From NCBI GenBank assembly GCA_004799435.1, contig SSMV01000110.1:1-56025 (forward strand): DNA of 56,025 nucleotides, given 5' to 3'. Made by a program: the position numbers and the translations under genes. Shown here one piece after another: positions 28,311 to 36,019 of this stretch (its first letter is position 1; the number at the start of each line of letters is the position of its first letter). The stretch is from Bradyrhizobium sp. GTDB taxonomy: Bacteria; Pseudomonadota; Alphaproteobacteria; Rhizobiales; Beijerinckiaceae. Below the pieces are notes generated by a model. It saw nothing but the letters and a program-made list of their open reading frames with translations, ran no database searches and was not told the DNA's origin.

Positions 28311-28610
28311 CTAAAACGCGTTTTGTTCTTGAACAAGCTTGCCGTCGATAAAGATTCGATACGTTTGCGGCCGAACTCCGGCGAGGAGCAAGGGGCGAAC
28401 TTTTTCAATGACAACGTCATGTCCCTTGACGGAACATTGCCACCGCCTCGTCGACCCTACGGAGAAGTGGGTGAAGGGGTTCCATGGCGATTGGAGGATA
28501 TCATCTCCGGCTCCGGTGTTCAGGGTACATCGACCTGTGAACCAATTTCGCGAAAATTTGATCGGAGTGCCATCAACCTCAAATGTGACTTCCACCGCTG
28601 TCTCCCGCAA
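28311..28610 (-). CDS. Small hypothetical beta-rich protein
   Basis: A 99-residue protein made largely of predicted beta strands. It contains VEVTFEVDGTPIKFSRNWFTG, NPFTHFS and the well-formed ending VIEKVRPLLLAGVRPQTYRIFIDGKLV. The codon use and alternating hydrophobic pattern look like a real gene, and I have the impression of similar small proteins in related bacteria, but I cannot name the family. It lies between the isochorismatase-like gene (166 bases) and apbE (289 bases), all on the minus strand. The 28022-28310 gap holds nothing I can recognise. Confidence 0.55.
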   Translation of the reverse strand: MRETAVEVTFEVDGTPIKFSRNWFTGRCTLNTGAGDDILQSPWNPFTHFSVGSTRRWQCSVKGHDVVIEKVRPLLLAGVRPQTYRIFIDGKLVQEQNAF

Positions 28611-28775
28611 CGCAAGGGCGATTCAATTATAAGGCTAGAGGCCCCTGCTGAAGTCTGCAACGCGCGGGTAGACCCGTCTCCTATGCATGAGGCTCGGCGC
28701 CGGTTCGTCCAGCGCAACCCTCGTAGTCCTGCATATTGCGAGACGAGTCGCCCCGGTCTCAGGCGAACATCTGGT

Positions 28776-29453
28776 CTATGCGGAGCCACTCGCTAGGCCT
28801 TGAACGTCGGCGCCGCGACCGCCGAGTTGGCGGCAGAGCGTGGCGACGTCGGTGATGATCGCGTCGCCGGTGAAGGTTAGCGCGGCCAGAGATCGTTCGG
28901 CCGCCTCGGCGTTCCCGTGGCCGCACGCGTCGGCGACGATAATGGGAACGAAGCCTAGGTCTGCGGCGTGACGTGCGCTCGGCTCAATCCCGATCTCCAG
29001 CGCGATCCCGACAAACATCACCGCATTGACGTCGCAGTCTCGCAACGCGATGGCCAGGGGCGTCCCTTCAAAGACCGACATCGTGATTTTGTCGAGAATC
29101 GCTTCGTCGGGGCCGGGTCTAAGTTCGGGCGTGATTTGGAAATCAGGGCTATCCCTCAGAAACCACGGCGAAGCATCGGCCGGATTGTCGATCCGTTGCC
29201 AAGCCATAGAGGTGCGAATCTGCATGGCGCCCATCAACTTCTTTGGGAGCGACATATGGCGAGAATAGAAGACCCGGACGCCTGCGGCTCGCGATGCTTC
29301 GAGAACCTGTGCGATGGCGCGGACAATGGTGTCTCCATCTTTGATTTGTCGGCGAATACCGACCTGAACATCGTAGACGACAAGCGCGAGACGTGCCGGA
29401 TCGAGCGCATCCTCGAGCCTGCGAATGATGGTCAGGCCCTGATCGGTCTTCAT
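28776..29453 (-). CDS. Isochorismatase-superfamily hydrolase lacking the catalytic cysteine
   Basis: A 225-residue cysteine-hydrolase/isochorismatase fold protein. The catalytic aspartate D28 (LVVYDVQ) and lysine K122 (AILDKITMSVF) are present. The position of the nucleophilic cysteine in nicotinamidase-type enzymes holds glycine (G155, in ALEIGIEPSARHA). True isochorismatases such as EntB and PhzD also have glycine there and hydrolyse a vinyl ether, so the protein may be an ether hydrolase rather than an amidase. The start ATG 29453 overlaps the stop of the small gene upstream by four bases, so the two are co-translated. Confidence 0.8.
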   Translation of the reverse strand: MKTDQGLTIIRRLEDALDPARLALVVYDVQVGIRRQIKDGDTIVRAIAQVLEASRAAGVRVFYSRHMSLPKKLMGAMQIRTSMAWQRIDNPADASPWFLRDSPDFQITPELRPGPDEAILDKITMSVFEGTPLAIALRDCDVNAVMFVGIALEIGIEPSARHAADLGFVPIIVADACGHGNAEAAERSLAALTFTGDAIITDVATLCRQLGGRGADVQGLASGSA

Positions 29454-29794
29454 GCGCCTGACGACGTCGGCGTCGTCCGATCGTAGGGTTTGGCGACATC
29501 CACCGCTTGGTCGAAGAGAAACTCCAACGGTAGGGGGGCCTCGACTGCGATGTAGTCCCATTCAAGAAGGCTGGCCTTCGACAGCGGGAAATCGGCCACG
29601 TAGCCTTTGGCCACGTCGACGCTTTCGCATTCAAAGACGATGACGACGCCGGATACATCCGCCCGGGCATAGTTTTCTCGAACGATGCCCGCCTTCCAAA
29701 GCCGCCATACGTTGGACACTTCATCACGCAGGTAAGGCTTCACTGTTTCCATCGTGACGCCCGGTTTGAACCTGTCGAATGCGATAATCCTCAT
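29450..29794 (-). CDS. Small alpha/beta-barrel-like protein coupled to the isochorismatase-like gene
   Basis: A 114-residue protein beginning MRIIAFDRFKPGVTMETVKPYL, with a strand-helix-strand pattern and the segment GVVIVFECESVDVAKGYVADFPLSKA. This looks like the dimeric ferredoxin-like alpha/beta barrel of muconolactone isomerase or YCII-like proteins. It is an inference from pattern, not a clear match. The ATG at 29794 is preferred to the GTG-type start at 29815. Its stop overlaps the start of the isochorismatase-like gene. A perfect 50-base palindrome lies 39 bases upstream of the start, in its promoter region. Confidence 0.65.
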   Translation of the reverse strand: MRIIAFDRFKPGVTMETVKPYLRDEVSNVWRLWKAGIVRENYARADVSGVVIVFECESVDVAKGYVADFPLSKASLLEWDYIAVEAPLPLEFLFDQAVDVAKPYDRTTPTSSGA

Positions 29795-29832
29795 CCTGAA
29801 CCCTCTGCGTTTCAAACTCGAACCTAATTGAC

Positions 29833-29882
29833 CGCCAAACCTGTTTCAACGCACCGATCGGTGCGTTGAAACAGGTTTGGCG
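29833..29882. promoter_or_regulatory. Perfect 50-bp palindrome with HxlR-type operator core
   Basis: The two 25-base arms are perfect inverted repeats centred between 29857 and 29858. The inner 16 bases, CGCACCGATCGGTGCG (29850-29865), recur almost exactly at 30409-30424 beside the HxlR regulator gene. It lies in the promoter region of the 29794-28776 operon and downstream of hxlR, so it could be an operator, a terminator of hxlR, or both. No T-tract follows. Confidence 0.75.
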
Positions 29883-30036
29883 CGGTGAACGCCGCCCAGC
29901 GCTTCCGTCCCTGATCGCTCATCAATAATCGACTGAACTCGCAGACCCAGAGCGCGGGTCCGGGGGGAGCGGTGACCGAGGTTGTCTGGACAGGAATCGG
30001 CGCCGGTAACCCAGCTCCGTCAAGCGATCGCGCTGT

Positions 30037-30390
30037 TCAGTCGGATGTAGGTGCCGGCGGGCGAATGCTCACCTTGAGCGTGGCTGCCTCGGCCTCGCCC
30101 CAGTCATAGAGTGCCTGGAGCACCGAGCGCAGCGACTCGCCGCGGGCGGTGAGCTGATAGCGCGTCACGCCGTCCGCATCGGCCAAGGATTCCACCAGGC
30201 CTACCTCGCGCAACCCGCCAAGCCGCTCGGTGAGCACCTTGTCGCTGAGATCGGGGATCGCCCTGCGTAGTTCGCCATAACGCATGAGATTCTGTTTGAG
30301 ACGGGCGAGGATGACCATCTTCCATTTTCCGCCCAGCAGATCGAGTGAGAACTCGACCGGGCAGCCATAGGATTTGCGCAAACCAGTCAC
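30037..30390 (-). CDS. HxlR-family transcriptional regulator
   Basis: A 117-residue winged-helix regulator of the HxlR family. The signature CPVEFSLDLLGGKWKMVIL starts at C10, followed by RYGELRRAIPDLSDKVLTERLGGL (recognition helix region) and the wing with VTRYQLTARG. HxlR proteins often sense reactive electrophiles or oxidants through the N-terminal cysteine, and C10 is in place. It is divergent from the CDGSH-globin gene. A palindrome 19 bases upstream of its start, repeated in the promoter of the 29794-28776 operon, marks the likely regulon. Confidence 0.92.
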   Translation of the reverse strand: MTGLRKSYGCPVEFSLDLLGGKWKMVILARLKQNLMRYGELRRAIPDLSDKVLTERLGGLREVGLVESLADADGVTRYQLTARGESLRSVLQALYDWGEAEAATLKVSIRPPAPTSD

Positions 30391-30408
30391 TCGATCACCT
30401 TGGCGTCA

Positions 30409-30424
30409 CGCACCGATTGGTGCG
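30409..30424. promoter_or_regulatory. Second copy of the putative HxlR operator
   Basis: CGCACCGATTGGTGCG is a palindrome with one central mismatch. It matches the core of the 29833-29882 palindrome at 15 of 16 bases, and the match extends to GTT on the right side. It sits between the divergent hxlR and CDGSH-globin genes, where a regulator could control both. Confidence 0.65.
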
Positions 30425-30510
30425 TTGGTGGTGCGCGTCACGCTGCTTAACTCTACCCAAGGGTGCCCAGGACGGATAGGGTGTCGGGCAAGCACCAAAG
30501 AGAGTTTTCC

Positions 30511-31980
30511 GTGTCCACCGGACAGACTGAACCTGCGGCTGATCAGCCGACCGCGTCGCTCACAGTTACTCACAACGGTCCTTATCTGCTGCAAGGACCG
30601 GCAGAGTTGGTGGACTATCTGGGCGTCGCGATCGCCTTCGATGGGTCGGCGCGGCTGTGCCGCTGCGGACATTCCAAGACAAAGCCGTTCTGCGACGACA
30701 GCCATGAGACGTCCGGCTTTACGGGCGAAAAGGATGGCCGCCGTGTCCCGGATCGACTCGACGTCTACGAGGGGCAACAGGCGACGGTGTTCGACAATCG
30801 CGGGCTGTGCGCCCATTCGGGCTTTTGCACCGACCGACTGAACAGCGTGTTCCATCTCGGCGAGGAACCGTTCGTCACGCCAAGCGGCGGGCGGTTCGAC
30901 GAGATCGTTCGCGCGGTGCGCAAATGCCCATCCGGGGCGTTGGGCGTCGGCATCGACGGCGTGCGGAACTGGGCACTGAACGACACCATTCGGCCGGCTC
31001 GCGTGGAGGTTTCCAAGGACGGGCCCTACCGAGTCACCAGCGGCGTGGCGCTGATCGGCGAGAACGGGGGCCCCGTCCAGCGGCCGACAGGTGCCTCGAC
31101 TGAGCATTACTGCCTGTGCCGCTGCGGTTCGTCGTTGAACAAGCCATTTTGCAGCGGGATGCATTGGTCGGTGGTCTTCTCCGACCCCGTTCCCGATCCG
31201 ATGCGTGAACCAACCCTGTTCGAATGGGCCGGCGGCTATCCCGCGCTGCTCGACATGACGCGGATTTTCTACAGCCGCTATGTGCCGGCCGACACCCTAG
31301 TCGGCCCGCTCTTCGCCACGATGTCGCCCGACCACCCCGAGCGTGTCGCCGCCTGGCTCAGCGAAGTGTTCGGCGGGCCGAAGTTCTACAGCGATCACTT
31401 TGGCGGCTACGCGCGAATGATCTCGCACCACGTGGGCAAGGGCATCCGTCCCGAGCAGCGCGCACGCTGGGTCAGCCTGATGGCGCAGAGCGCCGACGAT
31501 GCTGGGCTTCCGGCCGATCCGGAGTTTCGCGCGGCCTTCGTCGCCTACCTTGAATGGGGCTCGCGGATCGCCCTGGAAAACTCGCAGGCCGACGCACAGC
31601 CGCCCCCCAACATGCCTATGCCGCGCTGGTGGTGGGTCTGTGATGCATCGCCGGGATCGCGGATTTCCGCGCTCGCGAAACCTACGCAGGCTGGCGAAGC
31701 GAACGAACCCGCGCGGCTTGGGCCCGACGAGACGCCGCGCTTCGCCGATCACATCCGTTCCCTGTTCCGCGCGATGGATCGCAATTCGATGCGGTTCGCC
31801 TTTGACCTTTGGTCGGAGAGTGACCTGCGAACCCACGGCGCGGCGATTCTGGACCGATTACGGGCGGGAACCATGCCCTGTGACGGCGCCTGGAGCGCGG
31901 AGAAGATCGCGGTGTTCCAGCGGTGGCTGGAGCCAGTGTCTAAAACGTATCGGGCGAACGAAAGCCTATCGAAGCTATAG
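30511..31980 (+). CDS. CDGSH / 4Fe-4S mono-cluster / CDGSH / truncated-globin fusion protein
   Basis: A 489-residue fusion. A first CDGSH iron-sulfur motif (C50, C52, C61, H65) is followed by a divergent 4Fe-4S mono-cluster domain (C100, C106, C139-PSGAL). A second CDGSH motif comes next (C203, C205, C214, H218), then a group II truncated-haemoglobin-like domain (about 235-355, with HHVGKGIRPEQRARWVSLM supplying the likely proximal histidine, 306 or 307). The C-terminal 90 residues (FRAMDRNSMRFAFDLW) form a further unnamed domain. This suggests electron transfer from iron-sulfur clusters to a haem. The GTG at 30511, with AGAGAG upstream, is my choice; GTG 30481 or 30463 remain possible. It is divergent from hxlR across the palindrome. 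Confidence 0.88.
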   Translation: MSTGQTEPAADQPTASLTVTHNGPYLLQGPAELVDYLGVAIAFDGSARLCRCGHSKTKPFCDDSHETSGFTGEKDGRRVPDRLDVYEGQQATVFDNRGLCAHSGFCTDRLNSVFHLGEEPFVTPSGGRFDEIVRAVRKCPSGALGVGIDGVRNWALNDTIRPARVEVSKDGPYRVTSGVALIGENGGPVQRPTGASTEHYCLCRCGSSLNKPFCSGMHWSVVFSDPVPDPMREPTLFEWAGGYPALLDMTRIFYSRYVPADTLVGPLFATMSPDHPERVAAWLSEVFGGPKFYSDHFGGYARMISHHVGKGIRPEQRARWVSLMAQSADDAGLPADPEFRAAFVAYLEWGSRIALENSQADAQPPPNMPMPRWWWVCDASPGSRISALAKPTQAGEANEPARLGPDETPRFADHIRSLFRAMDRNSMRFAFDLWSESDLRTHGAAILDRLRAGTMPCDGAWSAEKIAVFQRWLEPVSKTYRANESLSKL

Positions 31981-32639
31981 ATACATTTTTGTGCTTCGCG
32001 CATTTGACTGCGTGCGCCTAGCTCATCGATCTCATCAGAATCCATAAAGACGATCCCACGCTGCTCAAGCGCCGGGACGTCGACAAATAGGCGCCCTGCG
32101 GCCTATGCCGGACGGATACAGTTCTCCGCAAACAAAACGGCTTCAACACGAGCGAGAAAGGAACCCGGGTCCGGCCCAGTGGCCGCGCCTCAGAGGTCGC
32201 GGGCGTGTGCTTGTAAGAGTTCGGCAAGCGCCTCGCGATGCTAGGAGCAAAGCGCGCGGCTCTTGATGCACCGCGGGTCGCGCGCGAAATACGTCGCAAG
32301 CCGGCGTAGCAGGGATCGATTGACGCTACCGCGGTCGGCCGCTCACCGGCACCGATAGTACTTTTCCCTCAATACGTAGTATCGGCCGGTTTGCGAGCGC
32401 AACCGCGCAGATGATCAGCCCCCGTTCGAGTGGTTAGATGAGAATGTTAGTTCAAGGTGAATCTCTCTGCTGGCGCGGCGCCACGTTTTCGATCGTGCCT
32501 CAGATAATGTCATCTCGGCGCTCCCGCGATTCCGCCGTTGGAGCTCTACAATGAAATCCTGAGCCACAGAAGTCGAGCCGATGATTGGCGCCTCGGCGGC
32601 CGGGCGTCCGCTTTCGAGAGCCGCCCCTTGGCCGGGATC
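31981..32639. other. Gene-free stretch
   Basis: I see no gene with family features on either strand. The text appears to be decayed accessory DNA leading into repeat copy B; the phrase CCGCTTTCGAGAGCCGCC near 32609 also appears in similar form near 38310. No strong hairpin was noticed. Confidence 0.4.
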
Positions 32640-32885
32640 GGCCGTAATAGGCGCGAAGCGGAAGTGATTGGCCGAGAGCGGACGGACAGGTCTGAGCCCG
32701 CAAAATTGCGAACCGGACATTTGATGCGACCTCCGGACTGCCGCCTCGCTTTGGAGAACTAGCCGATGGTGCAGTTTCTATATGTCGCGCGGTCTTCAAC
32801 GCCCGGTTTCACGCTCGCGCGCCACGTCTTTTATGGAAGAATCCGGCGCAAATGCTCGCTTCGCGGGTGGGGTGGCCACCCATTT
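32640..32885 (+). repeat. Dispersed repeat, copy B (~246 bp)
   Basis: Direct-repeat partner of 25951-26197, in the same orientation and with the same right end (CCACCCATTTA). The two copies bracket the 6.4-kb segment with the small proteins, apbE and the HxlR module. Immediately to its right begins the broken gene at 32886-33465, so the repeat may have inserted into that gene. Confidence 0.85.
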
Positions 32886-33465
32886 AAACCTTGATGGCTA
32901 TTCGGGCGGAACGACGCTTCCCAATTCCCAGACAATTCATATGTATGATTGTCATGGAACGTCTGGCGATACGTCCTAGGCCATTCCCCATTCGAGCTAC
33001 CCGCTTGCGCCCGCGTCTTGCCCGACCGGCTATACGTCTTACGCGCGACGCATCTTTTCCTTCACGACGAACGGCTCGGGCGCGCCGCTTCCTTACACGC
33101 CGAGCGAGGTTGACGGCGGGTCAATCCTCGCTTCGCTGGCGACAATGATCATCGACGAAAACGGGGTCACGCCGACGACGACGCGAACCTTCTATACGCT
33201 GACCGAATTGCCGAATGACATTTATGTGGAGTGGGGCGGCACGGTCAGTGTGGAAACGACCAGCCAAGATTGCAACATAACCGACCCCGACGAACCTGCG
33301 ACGACGGCGGTCCAATATCGATCTGACGTGACCAATCACGCCTCCGGCTCCATGTCGTCTCGGGAGCGCATCACGTCGAATCAAACGATTGGCGTGCAAT
33401 GCGCCTCGACGTCTTTTGCGATCAATTTGATGACATGGGGGTTCAAAGACTTCCGCAGGTCGTAG
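32886..33465 (+). pseudogene. Remnant of a gene cut off by the repeat (unknown, possibly secreted)
   Basis: One frame runs from the edge of the repeat to 33465 with a single TAG at 32977. It reads GYSGGTTLPNSQ before the stop, and CPTGYTSYARRIFSFTTNG then FYTLTELPNDIYVEWGGTV after it. The Thr/Ser/Asn-rich, cysteine-containing pattern looks like an exported or pilus-associated protein, but I cannot name it. No start codon with a ribosome site is found at the 5' end; the first ATG after the stop is at 33145. The missing start and the stop support a pseudogene, though a short functional gene from 33145 is possible. Confidence 0.4.
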
Positions 33466-33527
33466 TGGTTCCTGTTCGCTTGTCCGCTCGGCCGGCGTCG
33501 CACGCGGCGCGGCGTCTGGCGCCGTCA

Positions 33528-34703
33528 CTACGGCAGCAATTGCACCTGCTGCGTGATGCCGACGTCGCGGATTGACGTGTTCAGCGCCAGCAACTGGACG
33601 AGCAGTCCGAGGATGCGCTTGGTGTTGAGCGCGCTGTTGGGTACGCAATAGGTCCCGTCGTAATCGACAGTGAGGAAGCAGCTGCCGCTGTCGCCAGCGT
33701 TGACCGCGAACAGCGTGTCATCCTCAAGTGGCGGATTGCCTCTCGCCTGGGGGGTGATCAGCTCGATCTTGCCGGAGTCGCTGGCGGCGACGAGACGTCC
33801 GAGATACTGGAAGATCGAGAAGGTCGAGCGTGGAAAGACATGCGCTGTTACCTTCACGCCGTGAGGATCGCGGAACGTGACGGTGCGCGGGTCGGCCATT
33901 TTTTCCTTCGAGCCGCAGAGCGGATGATTATCCGCATAGGGCGTGCCGGGCGCCCAAGCCTTGCGATTGAAACAGAGCCGCCAATCGCTCCCCGGTTCGC
34001 TCGTCGCGTCGCCGCTGTTCTTCTTGTCCGATATGTCGGAACTCGGCGCCGGGGCGACCTTGGCGCCCGGCGTCGGCTCGGCCGACAGCCCGTAGCGCAT
34101 CGCCAACTCGACATAGTGATGAAAGGCGTCGAAGCTCGGATCGAGGCGGTCGTTGAGATAGATGTTTTCATGCGCCGTGCCGGCGCGCTCCTCCACGACC
34201 TTCTCGGTGAAGAGATAGAAGAGAATCTCGTCGGCGATGCCCTGTTCTTTGAACAGCGCGAGCGTCTGCGGTTCGACCGGCTCGAGCAGGCCCTTGTAAA
34301 AGTCCTGCGTCTCCGACGGCGTGACGTTGAAGCTTGTCGAGCCGCTGGTCGTCACGCCGTTGGCCAGAGCGCCAGACGCTCCAGGATTGGCGCCGAACAC
34401 CGTCTGCGAGTCAAGCGCGCGCGTCGCCCCGCTGAGCGCCGCTTTCGGTCCCAAAACCAGCGATGGCAGGCCCATTTGCAGCGAGCTCGTGTTTGAGCCG
34501 GAGATCTGCCCCAGCGACTGGAACGCCAAAGGCTCGGCCTTGCTGGCGCGCACGATGTTGGTGAGGATCATCTGATCGCGCGCCCGCTCGGAGGCGACGT
34601 CATAGCGATCGACCCGGTTGTCGAAGTGATCGTTGTATGCGCAAGCGGCGACGCAACACGCTAGCGTCGCCGCGAGGGCGACCTTCACTACACGACGCCC
34701 CAT
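33528..34703 (-). CDS. Hypothetical lipoprotein
   Basis: A 391-residue predicted lipoprotein. The N-terminus has a basic start, a hydrophobic stretch and a lipobox ending VAAC with the lipidated cysteine at 21. The mature part begins AYNDHFDNRVDRYDVASERARDQMILTNIVRASKAEPLAF, a segment I believe is conserved in a family from several proteobacteria. Later come a low-complexity Ser/Thr/Ala stretch (about 75-125), a Lys/Asp/Ser linker near 225 and a C-terminal region with a GTYCVPNSALNTKRILGLLVQLLALN segment. The role is unknown. It stands alone, convergent with the remnant at 32886-33465. Confidence 0.75.
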   Translation of the reverse strand: MGRRVVKVALAATLACCVAACAYNDHFDNRVDRYDVASERARDQMILTNIVRASKAEPLAFQSLGQISGSNTSSLQMGLPSLVLGPKAALSGATRALDSQTVFGANPGASGALANGVTTSGSTSFNVTPSETQDFYKGLLEPVEPQTLALFKEQGIADEILFYLFTEKVVEERAGTAHENIYLNDRLDPSFDAFHHYVELAMRYGLSAEPTPGAKVAPAPSSDISDKKNSGDATSEPGSDWRLCFNRKAWAPGTPYADNHPLCGSKEKMADPRTVTFRDPHGVKVTAHVFPRSTFSIFQYLGRLVAASDSGKIELITPQARGNPPLEDDTLFAVNAGDSGSCFLTVDYDGTYCVPNSALNTKRILGLLVQLLALNTSIRDVGITQQVQLLP

Positions 34704-34792
34704 CTCACGCCCCCCAACAGGGTCAAACTCTTCCGCGCACCGATCGTTACGATGCGCCCCAGCTCGGGGCCGCGCCGCCGATTAATTTTCGG

Positions 34793-35021
34793 TTAACCTA
34801 TGCTGCCCCGGACCTTCGCGAAATGCAAGTGCGGCGACGGCATACCCCCAGCGCGCCATCGCCAGTTCGCGTGTGCCGTCCCAAGCATTGCGGACGATCG
34901 GTGCAGCGTAGTTGGGGAAGACGCCTGGCAGCGGAGGCCAATTGCCAGACCGGTCGCGCATCGCGCGCACGGCGTCCCGGATGGCCTGCGGTCCTTTCGT
35001 GACGCTATAGAGATTGCACAT
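34793..35021 (-). pseudogene. Truncated, frameshifted SRAP (YedK/HMCES-like) gene
   Basis: The frame starts MCNLYSVTKG with the catalytic Cys2 of SOS-response-associated peptidases, which crosslink to abasic sites in single-stranded DNA. It goes on with GNWPPLPGVFPNYAAPIVRN and ELAMARWG. Just after that, one extra G in a run of five shifts the frame; the conserved MPSP appears in the next frame and ends at a stop about a dozen codons later. The remaining two-thirds, with the catalytic glutamate and histidine, are missing. A sequencing slip could explain the shift but not the missing 3' part. Confidence 0.75.
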
Positions 35022-35391
35022 GAGAGAAAGTTACGCGGGATCCCCGGCGGGAGGAAGCGCGCGCTACTCCCCCGCCTCAGCTGCGAGCTCGCGCCGGCGG
35101 TTCGTCTGGCCGACGTGCACTGTTGGTGGGAGGGCGGCGGGCCGACGTCGTCGGGCGGCGCGCGCTCGACCGCCGCGGGTTGCGGCTCGGGGACGACGCC
35201 GAGGCGCGCGACACGCAGGGCGTTGATCGGCGATTCTCCGCGAACGCGCGCGCCCATGCGGCCCCGGAAATTGAGGCGGAAGCCGTAAACTGACCGCGCG
35301 CCGGCCCCATCGACGCCACCCGCGCCACAAAAAGGGGACGATTTGCAGTCCCTTGTTGACATCGGCCCTCCTTCGCGAAAGTCGTAGTGAC
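35022..35391 (-). other. Stretch without a firm gene; possible small minus-strand ORF
   Basis: An ATG at 35362 on the minus strand has a strong AAGGAGG four bases upstream and begins MSTRDCKSSPFCGAGG. The frame runs on through the SRAP remnant to 34793 with no family features and with proline/arginine-rich text typical of chance frames in GC-rich DNA. The ribosome site is the only good sign, so I do not call it a gene. The promoter of the PAP2 gene should also lie here. Confidence 0.25.
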
Positions 35392-35955
35392 ATGCTTGAT
35401 GGGCTGGGTGTTTCGCGGATTGGCCGGCGCAGCGGCTGGGACCGGTTGGGCGCCATCGATTGGCCGATCGCGCGTGCGATCGCGCTGAGCGGCGATTGGC
35501 GCACGCCCGTGGTCGTCGCCAAGGCACTGTCGCGGCTTGGCAATGGGCCGATCTATCTGATCATCCTCGCGGCTTTGTTCGCGCTTCGGCCCAAGGGGTC
35601 TGAGGCGATCATGATCTGCGGCGGCACGAGCATCGTGCTGCTCCATTGCATCTATCCGGCGCTCAAGCGATCCGCGGCGCGCCCCCGACCGCGCGATCTG
35701 GGCATCGCCTGCCCAGGCGCGCCGCCGCCGATCGACCGCTATTCCTTTCCCAGCGGCCATGTCATGACCTTGACGGCGGCGCTGTTTCCGATCGTTCTGG
35801 CCGCGCCCGCCGCCTGGCCGCCGGGGCTGGCGATCTGGGCGGCGATGTCATGGGCGCGGCTGGCGGTCGGCGACCATTTCGCCTCCGATGTCGCGGCCGG
35901 GACGGCGATCGGCGCCGGCGTTTCCGGGGCGATGGCCTATTGGATTGTGACGTGA
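35392..35955 (+). CDS. PAP2-family membrane phosphatase
   Basis: A 187-residue integral membrane phosphatase of the PAP2/PgpB type, acting on lipid phosphates or isoprenoid diphosphates. The three active-site motifs are present: KRSAARPRP (KX6RP), PSGH in the middle, and a third with R, H and D in ARLAVGDHFASD. About four to five membrane helices surround them. ATG 35392 is preferred to the upstream in-frame start at 35353. The GT21-like gene follows on the same strand 64 bases later, which suggests a shared job in lipid or glycolipid metabolism. Confidence 0.88.
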   Translation: MLDGLGVSRIGRRSGWDRLGAIDWPIARAIALSGDWRTPVVVAKALSRLGNGPIYLIILAALFALRPKGSEAIMICGGTSIVLLHCIYPALKRSAARPRPRDLGIACPGAPPPIDRYSFPSGHVMTLTAALFPIVLAAPAAWPPGLAIWAAMSWARLAVGDHFASDVAAGTAIGAGVSGAMAYWIVT

Positions 35956-36019
35956 GCCCGTAATCGAGCGCCGATCCGGCGAAGCTATCGCTCGATCGCC
36001 TTTGGGGGAAGGCGGGTTG

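Noticed and set aside
34736-34752. Third HxlR operator (CGCACCGATCG near 34737)
   Set aside because: Only the left half matches; the right half is GTTACG in place of GTGCG, and the nearby genes have no link to the module.
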